DNA from: Lophium mytilinum
Taxonomy: Eukaryota; Ascomycota; Dothideomycetes; Mytilinidiales; Mytilinidiaceae
Length of the DNA: 64,000 nucleotides
Direction: 5' to 3'
Assembly (NCBI GenBank): GCA_010093605.1
Contig: MU004185.1
Location: 1,695,334-1,759,333, forward strand
A program made the position numbers and the translations under genes. The notes below the pieces were generated by a model. That model ran no database searches. It was not told the DNA's origin and was given only the letters and a program-made list of their open reading frames with translations. Positions 10,057-21,296 of the stretch are shown here, one piece after another; the first letter of the stretch is position 1; each line of letters begins with the position of its first letter.

Positions 10057-13000
10057 CTAAAACCCAAACGGATTCATCGGCGTCGCCTTACTCAAATCCG
10101 CCCGCCCCGTCGGCTGCGCCACCAGCTTCTTCGCCTTAGGCTGCGTGCCAAACCTTACCGGCGGCGCCGGCCCCGTCTTCTGCGGCGTAAGCGGCGCCAA
10201 CCCACCTGCCTGACCTCCAAAGCCCGTCGGCATCGGGGGCATCGGCGGTGCATTCTGCTGCTGCTGCCCGAACCCACTCCCATTCGTAGCGGTGCCGAAT
10301 CCCGTGCGCTGGGGCTGCAGCGCCGGCGGGAGGAACATGTTAATGCCCGTCGCCTGAGGGTTAAGCGGCTGCTGCTGGAAGGAGTTGAAGCCCGTGGGCT
10401 GGGGTTGAAAAGGCTGGGTTGGGGGGTCGGCGAAGGGGGAGGCGTTTTGCTGGAAGCCGGTTTGCATGGGCTGCTGTTGCTGGGGTTGAAATTGCTGGCC
10501 GAAGCCTGTGGGTTGAGGCTGCTGGAATTGCGGTTGCTGGCCAAAGCCGGTTTGCATTGGCTGCTGCTGCTGGGGAGAGAATTGGTTCAGGCCAGTTGGT
10601 TGGGGCATGATGCCGTTTTGGCCGAAGTTGTTGAAGCCTTGCTGTTGTTGTTGTTGCGGGAAGCCGGTCTGCATTGGTTGTTGCTGTTGCAGGAAGTTGG
10701 GGTTCATGCGTTGCATGTTTAGGTCCTGCAGGCTCTGGCCGGGTGGAGCGACTTGAGCATGCATGTTTGGTGCACCCTGGAAGCCGGTGAGCTGGGGCTG
10801 GAGCGGAGGAGGCCCAAATGCGCTTTGTTGGTTCTGAGGAGCTGATGAAGCCCTCGGAGGCGGCGGTGCGATCAAGCCACCGCCCAGAGACTGTCCTTGC
10901 GGTGCTTGTGGACGCTGCCTGGCTGCCGCAATCTGCTGATTTGGTGTTTGTGACATACCGAATCCGGTGGGCTGCTGTGTCATGAAAGAAGGCTGTTGAG
11001 GTGGTTGCGTTTGAGGAAGATTGGCGACCTGGTCAAATAGCGATGGTAAGCCACCTGTAGGGGCTGCTTGCTGAGGAGGTGCAGGTTGAGGCGCAGATAC
11101 TTGCTGTGGTGCTGGTTGCGGTGCTGGGGTTGGCTGCAGAGGAGGAGTGAGTAGAGACAACTCTACCAATGACCCAGTAAGGGCGGGAGTCGGTGCAGCC
11201 GGCGCTGGTGTTGGCGCTGGAGCTGACGCCTGAGGAGGCGGCGCTGAAATAGACACCGAAGGCTGTCTCGATGGCTTGACTTCCCAGGCGTTGTCATCGA
11301 ATCCGTCAAACTTCTTCTCCGGCGGAGGAAGACCGGCAAGTGGAGTCGCTGCAGCATCTGCGGGTGCCGGTTTCTTGACCGCATCGTCCGTCTTCTGCTC
11401 AAAAGCCTTTGCATCGACAATGTCGTTAGTTTGAACGGGCGGAGCTGGACGGCCTTTTCGCGTGTTGTTTCTCAAAGCACCTCCAGCACCACTGAAGAGA
11501 CCACCGTTCGCCTCGCCGTCCTCGTTGATGACTGAGGTATCGCCAAAGCTCACACCGCGCTTTTCCTGGTCGGCCCTTGACCTGTTGAACTTTCTGTCTA
11601 GGAACTTCATGACACGGAGAATATCGCCCTCTTTAAGACCTAGAGTGCGAAGCAGTTTTTCGTTGACGTCCGGGAGAACCTCTTCGCCCATCTCATCCCG
11701 TAAGAAGGCAGAGGCATACCGGTCGCATATCTGTGGATTGACACCACATCCCAGGAAGAAGTCAAACCAGTCATACTCGGGCCGCTTTGGCTTCTCCACG
11801 GTGATACCAGCTTTGCCTTCGGCCGAATCGCGCTCTTTTTGGCGTTGAGTATTTCTCCTCTTCAGGTCTGCCAACGGCTTATCCTCGTCCAATGAGATTC
11901 CGGTTGCCCTTTCGACGTACTCCAAATCCTCCATGGCCATCTTCGTCACCGGCACCGCAATTTTGACGCCATTGAGCTTATGAAGATGGATCTTTCCATC
12001 CCTGAGCCCGATGAATTCGGCTTCCACCTTAAACGAGCCAGATCGGTCGGTCCACGTACGGATTTTCGCTGCGTTGGGTTCTACAGAGATCAGTTTGATG
12101 TAGTTGTAAAAGTTCTGTATACTCACTCGGTTTCGCTGTTGCTGGGCTGTCTTTACTGCCGCGGGAGCCTCTCTGTGAAGTACGTCTATGGTCAACTTCT
12201 GTTTGCATCAAGCTGCTATGACGCTCAGGCAAAGCAAGGCCAGGGCCTACCTGTGCAGCGCCAGAATCACTCTCGCGTTTCTTATGCGCCTTAGAGGCTG
12301 CCCGGGTAAGTCTGTCCTCCTCCAGTCTGTTCTGGTCCACGGTCGATCGTCCTGTGTTAACGCCACTGCGACTCGAAGCCGAAGGTACTGCGATGGTCTC
12401 GGTGACCTCGACGAAATCCCGGGGAACAACACCCTCTTTCCCGTTCTTTAATCTCCTGACCTTCCACCACTCTTCACTAGCCGTATCATCAAGAATGAGA
12501 ACTTCATCGCCAATTCCAACTGTTACCTCATCATCGCCCTGAGCCATGAAATCGAACAAAATCTGGCCCTTCTTTTGCACGTTAGAGGTCCCTGAGCCTA
12601 CCGCAAGCACCTCCCGCAATCCTTCAGCCTTTGCCATTCCGGATAACTCGCCGAGAGACGCCAGGATTTCAGACGCAGTGTCCTTGGCCCCACAGTGGAA
12701 CTCAATGCTTTTGCTCGGCTTGACCAGCTCCATAAAGAGATGTTTCCCCTCTTGTGAATAATACGTCATTTTTTCCGCGGTCCACTCTTTCTGCGGTCCG
12801 TCGCGTGATTTCTCTGGTGCTATAAATATTGTCCCCTTTGGCACATTTATACCCAGGGTCATAGGCATCTTCCTCTTCTTTCCCATATGCGAAACCATCT
12901 CATGAATATTATAAAGGTGGAACCCAGCTGGCGAAAGCGGCCCGTGGGGATTACGATCGTCATCCCTATCGTCGTCGACATCTTGAAACTTTACTCGCGG

Positions 13001-13881
13001 ATTCGCTACTGGCGACATAGGCGGTGGAGACGCGGGTGATCGCGGAGAGGCGTAGTGAGTTGGAGGCGGTGAAATTGCCTGCAATTGAGGTCTTCGGGGC
13101 ATTGGAGGCGGTGCTTCTTCGTCAGACTCCTCTGGGGTGTATTGGGGCCGTCTTGATTGCGAAATCACCGGGGGAGGAGAAATAGGTTGTCTTTGCGATC
13201 CCGAATTCGCCGTCTTTTGCTGGAGCAGACCTGCCAACGCAGCGGCTGGACTCTGATGTACAGGGCTTTCTGGAGACTGGGATGTCGGGGGCTCATATTG
13301 TTCTTCGCGTTCTGGCTGCGAAGGGGCTCGAGGACGCCCTGGCAGTGTCGGTGGAGCGCTCTCCCCAGCGTCGATATAATTTGCTGGGGCAAAACCAAAA
13401 TCGCCATCCAAGCCGACCAGTGTCCAATCTGGATCCGTCGTATCGTATACATCTAGGGTCGTGTCTTCGCTGAAAGACAGCTCTTCGTCGGTTTGTCTAG
13501 TATAATCGTAGAGGGCCTTGGCTTTCTGTAATGGAACAGCCTGCGGAATAGCATGTTAGTACATGTTTGCAACAGAGAGTATATCCCAGAGAGGTTCTCT
13601 GATCCAGACAGGCGAGATTCTGCAGGGTTTTGAATCCCAATATGAATTGCCATCGTGGTCACAGCCTTCGCTCGAAAACTCACCTCCTCGACATAGTTGT
13701 TTGGTATTAATCCTTCAGGCTCATCATCGCTCTCGTCCGCAGCCTTCTTCTTAGCCTTCCACCAGTCATCGTCGGAGCTCTTCTCCAGGACGAAGAGGAG
13801 GTCGCCCTCCTTGATAGCTAGCTCGTTGTCGCCCTGCGGGACATAGTCGTAGATGGCGCGGTAGATGCCCAGGAACACCAT
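10057..13881 (-). CDS. SLA1: SLA1-type endocytic/actin adaptor (3 exons, 1211 aa)
   Basis: Exons 13881-13684, 13540-12127 and 12080-10057 (minus strand) join in phase. Three SH3 domains are visible: residues about 1-66 (YRAIYDYVPQGDNELAI), about 70-125 (KALYDYTRQTDEELSF) and about 390-450 (ILFDFMAQGDDEVTVG), with a Pro-rich stretch between the second and third. SHD1 follows (RTWTDRSGSFKVEAEFIGL), then the SAM-like SHD2 (DWFDFFLGCGVNPQICDRY). The C-terminal 500 residues are Gln/Pro-rich with many LxxQxTG-like repeats (LQPQLTG, LNPQATG, LQPQRTG), the sites that Ark1/Prk1 kinases phosphorylate in yeast Sla1. It links NPFxD cargo, Las17 and the End3/Pan1 coat at cortical actin patches. Intron 2 (12126-12081) restores AKPKPNAAKIRTW. 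Without it, two different frames seem to overlap, which would split the gene. Confidence 0.95.
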
Positions 13882-14693
13882 AGTGTAGATCCCAAGGGCG
13901 GCGGGACCGAGTCGCTAGCTAGGGACAATGGGCGGCACTGTAGCGAAAGAAGCAGTGAATACTGGCGTGGAGGTGTCAGTGCTGGGTCCGCATAAGCTGA
14001 GCGGACAGCACGGGGGTTGCTGGAGAGATCGGGGGCTTGCTGTGACGCGGCAAAGCGCGGCGCCGGCGGATAGCACGTGTCGAGGACAGCGCGAGAGCCG
14101 GGCAGCAGCTGGATAGTGAATATGTGTTTTGTCTGGGAGGATGGGTAGCGCGGAGGGCTGGTGATCAGCGATGGTATGGCTGCTAAGACCTGACATCGGG
14201 AGGCCTGTTCAGTCGCGCGCACAGGCCGCGAATGAAGCAACTTGGCGCCACGCCTCCGTCATCCAACGCACAGCATCAGGGCACCCCTGTCGAGCTGCAC
14301 TTATAAGGAGAAGGTGAAGACCATATTACTACAGACAGCCTCTATTCTCAATGGATGCTCTTCATTATTTTCCCAGGAGAGTGTGAGACTCTAAGTAGAT
14401 GATATATTCAATGCCGAGACGCTAACCGCATGTATCACGAGCTGTATAAATTATACTCAAGTCAAGTACACAGAGCGAAGGCATGCTTTAGAATGTGTGT
14501 CAACAGCCTTAACGTGCTGCTCTAGTTATTCCTTGTGCCATTAGATTCGCACAAAGCCTCGATAGAGCTGTCTGGATCCCGGCGGAGAATCGACGACACA
14601 TTCACCCTTCTTGGCCAATTCATAGAGTACCGGCTGTTGTTTCAATACCTCGTTAGTCATGCCATTAACTCATATCCTTCCAGGCCTTTAGCA
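13882..14693. other. Intergenic upstream of SLA1, 0.8 kb
   Basis: Promoter of SLA1 (minus strand) and the 3' flank of the allantoate-permease-like gene. No coding or RNA gene supported. Confidence 0.6.
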
Positions 14694-16301
14694 CTAGAAC
14701 GTGAATCGAAAGCCCTCCTGCGCGAGATCAGCAACTGCCCCTTCTCTCGACCAATCAGAAGACTTACGGTATTCTCGATCACCTTTTTGCCCTTCTTCTG
14801 CTTTTGGTTTGCTAGGAAGAAATAACCAGAAAACAAAATGACGCATGCAATCATCAGGATATGCGAGCTGCAAGGGCTGTCAGAAGACCCATCTGAGGTC
14901 AAGGGGAGAGACTTACCCTATGCTAACCCAGATTGCGGTGATGTAGCGCGGAGCTTCTGGCTGCCGTACTATGAAACTGCCCGCAATACCGCCAGCACCA
15001 TTGCAGGCTGTAACAGCAGCTGCAGTAAACACCCTCTTCCACTGTCTGTATCAAATATAAGCATCGACTGAATTTTGCGTATGTTGTGGATGCGCATCTT
15101 ACCCGACGATGTTGTTGGCCTGATATGCATTCAGGGCCGCCCAATTCGCCACATAGGAGCCAGTCGCGAGATACGTCCCGATGTATCTAACTGTTACTTG
15201 ATTGCTGAAACCGAGCATACAGAAGCCAACAATGAGGCAGATTGAGTTGAACACGATTACAGGGCCGCGAAGTCTAAAGCGGTCTCCGACCCACGATGAG
15301 AGCAGTGCTGGGATGACCGCGTAGTAGTACGGAGGGGCTGAGAGGAGGATCGCCTTGTTCGTGCTGAACCCCATCCCTCCTTGGAGAATGATTGGTAGAA
15401 AGTAGGAAAGCGAGGTCGAGACGAGGTTGAGGAGAAAGTACATGACACAAAAGCCGTAGACTTTTGGATCTGCAGCATGGCAAAGGACCTTGGACCAGGC
15501 AAAACCGTCGATTTGAGAGTCCCCTCTGTCTTTTTGGATCCTAGATGCCGCAAAAGCGCTCTCCTCTTTCGAGAGGAACAAAAAGCTTTTATGAGAACTC
15601 TCCGGGAAGTCGACCATCCACCAGAACGTGACAATCCCCAGGAACATGGAGATAGCCCCTTGCACGATGAACATCCACTGCCACCCCTTAAGCCCCTGCT
15701 TGCCGTTGAGCTGGTTCAAGCCATAGTTGACGATGCCGCCGGTGGCGAGAACGATGACCTCGCCGCTTTGCAAATACGCAAACCTCAGCTGTTGCTCTTC
15801 TCGCGTGTAGTACGTGCTGATCAGATAGGTCAATCCTGGGTAGATGCCCGACATGGAGATACCAAGAAGCACTCTCAGTGCAATCATCTGTCGCCATGTT
15901 CGCACAAAGGCGGTCGCAAGCGTGATGACGCCAAAGCAGAAGGTGATGAAGGCAAACCAGATTCTGGGACCAAACGTTCGAACTGCGATTGTTGAAGGCA
16001 GCTGAAAAGCAATGCTGGCAACGGTGAAAATGAAGATAGATACGGAATAGCGGTTTCCTTGATCCAGATGCAAGTCACTGAGCATCGAGGTCACAGAGGC
16101 ACTGGAGATGACGCCGCTGTCCAGCAAATCGAGGCTGCAGAGGATGCCAGCAATGCTGCATAGCCGTAAATCAATTTTCAATCGCAGCCGTCGCTCAATG
16201 GCTGCTTTCTGTTCATCTGTTTCATCTCTTTCGTCTCTGAGGTCGTCGACGTCATCGTCCTGGAGCAGCTCCGGCTCTGCGGAGGGAATGTTCTTCGACA
16301 T
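14694..16301 (-). CDS. MFS anion:cation symporter, allantoate permease (Dal5) family (4 exons, 483 aa)
   Basis: Exons 16301-15103, 15045-14917, 14867-14768 and 14717-14694. After an acidic cytosolic N-terminus with ERRLRLKIDLRLCSIAGIL, twelve membrane segments follow. Family marks are LRVLLGISMSGIYPGLTYLI with YYTREEQQLR in the first half and PRYITAIWVSIG in the second. The tiny last exon codes for EGFRFTF and the stop, the usual C-terminal end of Dal5-like carriers, which supports the gene model. The family moves allantoate, ureidosuccinate, nicotinate, vitamins and related organic anions with protons across the plasma membrane; the substrate here is not determined. Two genes downstream lie an amidohydrolase and a purine permease, so a nitrogen-scavenging role is possible but is an inference. 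Confidence 0.92.
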
Positions 16302-17045
16302 TGGTGCGAATTGGGGTGGGTGTCATGGTGGAAAATGGCAGAGACACACATTTTGTAATCGGGGTTTGTGATTGTCGAACAGGCCCCTCGTGCCTTCCTT
16401 CCGGCTCAGTTTCCAGCCACTCGTTCCCGATGCACCAGCGATGCAGATACCGACCTGCCGAGTCACGCTAGCCAGGAAAAAAGTGGCATTCTCAATCAAG
16501 CAGTTCAACAACGTCTGAGGTGGCCAGGAGAGTTATCACACATGCCAAAGCCTGTATTTCTTGAAGGCAATAGCGTACTAGAGGACTTCAGCTGGTTTTC
16601 AATCTAGGTACACAGAGATAGTTGGTATTACTTATAGATTCGATGAATGCTAATTTCTCCTGTCACTTAAGTACCACGCTGTCTTATGTTTCCTAGAAGG
16701 TAGGTGGACCTTTCTACTACTGCTTAGGGTGCTTCAATAAGTTTCTATATGGTCTAAGACCACGAGCTTCAAATGTGTTTATTTTTTGAAAAAGCTCTAA
16801 CGCACCAGTACACAACGGAAAGGGCAGAATAGAGTGCCACCTTTTTCATGCCCCGGGTGCGAGTGCGGAGGCTTTGGCTCCACCTCTAATCCTCCTATCC
16901 TTTCCGAGATCGTCAGCCTGTTGCTTACCAATAGCCGATGTGACTCACGAGCGTAACCATTGTCAAATGGACAGTGCCTTGAAACTCTCCAATCTTCGCA
17001 CAAGACAGTGGCTTGCAAAATCAATTCTTTCATTGACTAAAAGAG
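16302..17045. promoter_or_regulatory. Divergent promoter region between two MFS genes
   Basis: 744 bp between two start codons that point away from each other. No repeat or clear operator noticed. Confidence 0.5.
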
Positions 17046-18707
17046 ATGGCTTCTTCAACCTCAAGGGCACCTCACGAGGGCATAGAGTTACAGGCTATTC
17101 CTGATGAGTTACACATTTCCCAGCAGACGTCCAGAAATGGATCTGCATATGCGTCTTCATTGAACCCGGCACTAGACGAACGGCAATCGCCTCGAAATCG
17201 AAGGTAGGCTTCAATTGTCACACCAATTCATATATATTCAATATGTTTTGATCTCATCCTATCCCTGTCTCACAAACACTGTTCTATACCATATTCTTGG
17301 TAAGTCCTGCACAAGCTAACGAATGCAATATTCCACAATCCAGAAGAGCCATCCTCGTCGTCATCGCCGCCTCCACCCTCACTTTTACAGGCTGTGGTCT
17401 CAATTTCGCCTTCGGCGTCTACCAAGAACTCTACGAAACCCTCGATGGCCCATTCTCCCACGCTAGCCCCGCAATCATCGACCTCATCGGCACTCTCGCC
17501 GTCAGTCTAATGACCGTTCTCGCACCCCTGGCATCAGCGTGGACAAAAGCCTACTCACCGCGGACAATGACCCTCATTGGCGCCTGTATCTTCTTCCTTG
17601 CCAACATCCTCGCCTCCTTCGGCCAACAGCTCTGGCACTTTATCCTAACGCAAGGCGTGATGCTTGGCTGCGGAACCTGCTTAACCTATATCCCTGCCGT
17701 GACCATAGCACCGGGCTGGTTCGACACACGTCGCGGCCTAGCTATGGGCATAATCCTTAGCGGGTAGGTTCTATTCTCGGAGGTGTAACAATACGTGCGA
17801 CATGCAAACTAACAATCTCAGCACCGGTGTCGGCGGAGTGGTGTGGGCGCCAGCACTACGCTCTCTCAACGCCTCTATCGGATTCCGGAACACCCTTCGC
17901 TTGACCGGCGGCATCGCATTCATCCTCATATGCGCCGCTGCATTTGTACTGAAATGGGATCCCGACAGCGAAAGACGCAACTTGATCGAGTATCCGCCAA
18001 CCTCTTCCAAGTCCTTCGGAGCAAGATTCATCCACATCAAAATCCCGCTCGTCAACTGGCGAATCGCGCGCACGAAAATCTTCGTTGCGGAAGCGTTGGG
18101 CGCGATGTTGCAAGCGGCTGCGTACTACACTCCGGTGTATTTCTTCTCAGCCTATGCGAGGACGCTTGGGTATAGCGCTGCCAGCGGTGCGAGTTTCATC
18201 GCCATTTCGAATGCCTCGTCTGCGATGGGGAAGGTCGTACTGGGCTACGTTGCGGATCGGACTGGGCGGATCAATACACTCCTGGTGTGCACTGTCATTA
18301 GCGCTGTTTCTGCGTTGGGTTTGTGGTTCCCTTCAACCTCTGTAGCCGTCGACGAGGGGCAGAAGGCTAAATCCCTCTTTATCGCGTTCACTATCTTATA
18401 CGGCATATTTGCGGGCGCATACACAGCCCTCTTCCCAACTGTCCTCGTAGAGTTGTTCGGGGTTCAGCATTTCGCAAGCGTCAATGGCTTCCTATATATG
18501 GTCCGCGGATTTGGCACACTGCTTGGTACGCCAATCGCTGGCGCACTCATCCGTTCGTCTGGAGCTGGTGTCTCGACAGGATTCGGGCACAAAGCGATGG
18601 ACTATACAAAGCCGAGCGTTATGGTAGGTTCGCTGCTGGCGGCTGCAACAGTCAGTGTGTTCTGGGTCAGGTTGGAAGCCGGTGGTGTGACGAAGTGGAA
18701 GGCGTAG
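17046..18707 (+). CDS. MFS transporter, monocarboxylate transporter-like (3 exons, 487 aa)
   Basis: Exons 17046-17203, 17344-17763 and 17822-18707. A short Ser-rich cytosolic N-terminus leads into the first membrane helix (AILVVIAASTLTFTGCGLNF) with FGVYQELYETL, the usual first loop of fungal MCT/Mch-type carriers. Further marks are SLMTVLAPLASAW, the motif APGWFDTRRGLAMGI after helix 5, and GTGVGGVVWAPALR across intron 2. In the C-half, SNASSAMGKVVLGYVADRTG matches the MCT pattern. Members carry lactate/pyruvate-like monocarboxylates, riboflavin (Mch5) or unknown solutes. The substrate cannot be assigned. It diverges from the Dal5-like gene and converges with the amidohydrolase. Confidence 0.9.
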
Positions 18708-19161
18708 ATTGCGGTGCCCAACTGTACGCATATTGTACAGAAGGTGAAAAAGCGAGGTAGTGACCGATTCATCTCTTCAATGCTCAGAATTGACGTAACA
18801 GAATAACTGTTTACTTGCTTCTTGTTGAAGGCGAAGGCGATAGCGTAAGCTCCCCACCCTGCCAAAGCAAAGATCTCCTTGAACGAAGCCCAATTACAAT
18901 CCAATCGGCATATACACCTACATATTGTGACCTCCTTCCGAAAGTTCAGACCTCTTTGCGGAGTGCAGCCAGGTCGGATACAGTGACGTGGTGTTCACTT
19001 ATGTTCTCCATGCGGTACAGTGCATTTCTGAGCCCAACAGGCTGAAAGGAGGCATTTTCTTCTCCTTGCTGTTTCCCTTATCAGATGGCCTCTCACTTTG
19101 AGATTCCTCTTAACTCGACAAATTCTCACCCTTCTACCCAGCAGCCTTTTCGCATACTCTC
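18708..19161. other. Convergent intergenic, 0.45 kb
   Basis: 3' flanks of the MFS gene and the amidohydrolase. Nothing else seen. Confidence 0.55.
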
Positions 19162-20788
19162 TCAAACATACTTTACGCCCCACCTCTCCCCCGTCCGACT
19201 CCCGACTCCACTCCTCTCCCTAATCCCCCTCGCACACTCTTTCGCCTCCTCCATCAACTTCCCCTCATCTACCGCGACTAACTCCCCATCCTTAATTCTC
19301 ACAACCCCACCCACAACCACCATCTCTACATCCCTCCCCGTACACGCATGCACAATCGTCGTAACCGGATCCACCCCTCCCCCCTGCACCTCCCCCCAGC
19401 CCCACGGACTCGCCCCAATCCCCGGCCTCACCACCACAAAATCGGCCTGCTTCCCCTCCTCCAACTTCCCCACCTCCCCCTCCATCCCCAGCGCCCTCGC
19501 CCCGTTCACCGTCGCCATCTCCAGCACCTCATACGCGTCCACCACCCCCGCCTTCTTCCCCTCTGCACTATGAACCACCCCGGCGAGGTGCATCTCCCGG
19601 AACATATCATACCCATTATTACACGGCGCGCCATCCGTCCCCAAACACACATTCACGCCCCCGTCCCGCATCGCGGGGACCGGCGCGATCCCATTCCCGA
19701 GCTTCGCGTTCGAGGTCGGGTTGTGGCTCACACTCGTGCGCGTCCGCTCTAGAATCCCGATATCGACATCGAGATCCGGGTGCACGACGTGCGCGAGAAC
19801 GGTCTGCGGGCCGATAATATCTGCTTTTTCGCAGAACTCGAGGGGCGTGAGATCGTATTCTGAGCGGAAGATGGAGAGGTCGGCGGGGGCTTCGGCGCAG
19901 TGCATGGTTACGCCGATGGGGAGGGAGGCGTGGGCGTGGCCGATGGCGGCGTGGGTGGAGAGCGGGGAGCCGCGCGGGGTGGAGGCGGCGAGCCAGATGC
20001 GGAGGAGGGGGTTGTGGGTGAGGTGGTGGGTGGAGTGGGCGAGGAGGGCGGAGGGGAGGGACATGGAGGCGGCGTCTTTGTCGCGGGCGTCGGTGAGGTT
20101 GAGGAGGGCGTTGGTTTCGAGGGGTTTGACGAGTTTGGCCTGGGTTGGGGGTTAGGGGGGGATAGCAGCGAGTGTAGAGATAATAAAGAGAAGATATTAA
20201 GAGGCTAGAGGAAAGATTTGGTGGGAAAGGGGCACACACCAAACACGCCCTCACGCCCATCTCTCCCACCGCGCGAACCACGTTCTCGATCCCGGCTCGG
20301 TGCGTCAACATGGCTTCTAGGAAACATGTCGTTCCTGTCTTCAGCATCTCGGCTATTGTAAGCTTGGCGGCGATATAGCCATCTTCGCCTTCGTAGCATG
20401 CTTCCAGCGGCCAGATGGCGTCGCATAGCCAGGAGTGAAGGTCGAGGTCTTCAGCAAGGCCGCGGAGTAGGGACTGTGCGAGATGGGCATGAGTGTTTAT
20501 CAAGCCCGGGACGACTATCCTATTCTCGAGGGAGACTGTGGGTATGTTTTGTGGGAGAGCTGTAGGGGTTCAACAAGTGAGCATATTGCAGGGGTTGAGG
20601 GGAACCCAAGATGAACTTGACGAATGGATGAACGGACCTCCGCCTTTGTATTTTAGAGTCCCTGTTTTTCCAATTGCTGCTATTTGAGATCCTTCGACAA
20701 GAATGGAGCCATCGAGGATGATTTCGCGTTCTTTGTTGACTGTGATGATGGTGCCGTGGGTATAGAGGGTAAGAGAAAGGGAAGACAT
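19162..20788 (-). CDS. Amidohydrolase, MTA/SAH- or guanine-deaminase-like (3 exons, 474 aa)
   Basis: Exons 20788-20638, 20535-20240 and 20139-19162. It starts MSSLSLTLYTHGTIITVNKE, a typical amidohydrolase beta-strand start. Metal ligands follow in order: HxH in VVPGLINTHAHLAQSLLRG, His in TMHCAEAP, His in TVLAHVVH, and Asp in CLGTDGAPCNNG. AEDLDLHSWLCDAIWPLEA and MLKTGTTCFLEAML resemble the TrzA/SsnA/MtaD branch (5'-methylthioadenosine, S-adenosylhomocysteine, 8-oxoguanine and triazine deaminases). The reaction is metal-dependent hydrolytic deamination of a ring amine. The divergent neighbour is a uric acid/xanthine-type permease, which favours a purine-like substrate; this is an inference. 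The model needs both introns; the third exon has very high GC at third positions and produces long spurious frames on both strands. Confidence 0.9.
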
Positions 20789-21296
20789 GATGACTGAAAT
20801 TACGAAACAATGAGACTGAAATGAACTGGGTATTGTAGATAGTTTAAAATGCAAGATCGGCGAGAAAGAAGATCCTCGCAAGGTTTCCCAGAAATCAATC
20901 GCGGTGAAGTCCGATTTCGGGTCTGGGCATCTGGCGGGTGCCGCTGTCAAAGTGACCAGTCAGACCAATTGAATTATACGTATCTGTGCACTAGAAAGCT
21001 ATTATACGGATAACAGCTGAAAAAGGAACGCGAGAGGATTATGGATTGATGTAGTGTGAAGTGTATGAAGATGTAGTTCTGGATGATGGGGTCGGCCGTC
21101 GTCGGCCGAGATTCCAGATAGGACCCGAGCGAATCGGCGATAAGCCTCCAAGTACTCTAATGCAGTAGTGCAAGAGTGGAGGTCAAGTATAATAGTCTTG
21201 CCGCGCGGGAATGTGGAGAAGAATTAACAAAGTGTCTCCTGATTATTCTTACCACCCTTGTCCATAATCACACATCTGCTTCCAGATTGGACAATA
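20789..21296. promoter_or_regulatory. Divergent promoter, amidohydrolase / purine permease
   Basis: 508 bp between the two start codons. A direct double GTCGGCCG (GGGTCGGCCGTCGTCGGCCG around 21090) is noticeable. Co-expression is an inference from layout. Confidence 0.5.

Noticed and set aside
9865-10722. 285-codon frame on the + strand, very Arg/Leu-rich
   Set aside because: Antisense shadow of the Gln/Pro-rich C-terminus of SLA1.
19348-20208. Several long + strand frames (up to 144 codons)
   Set aside because: Shadows of the high-GC third exon of the amidohydrolase.
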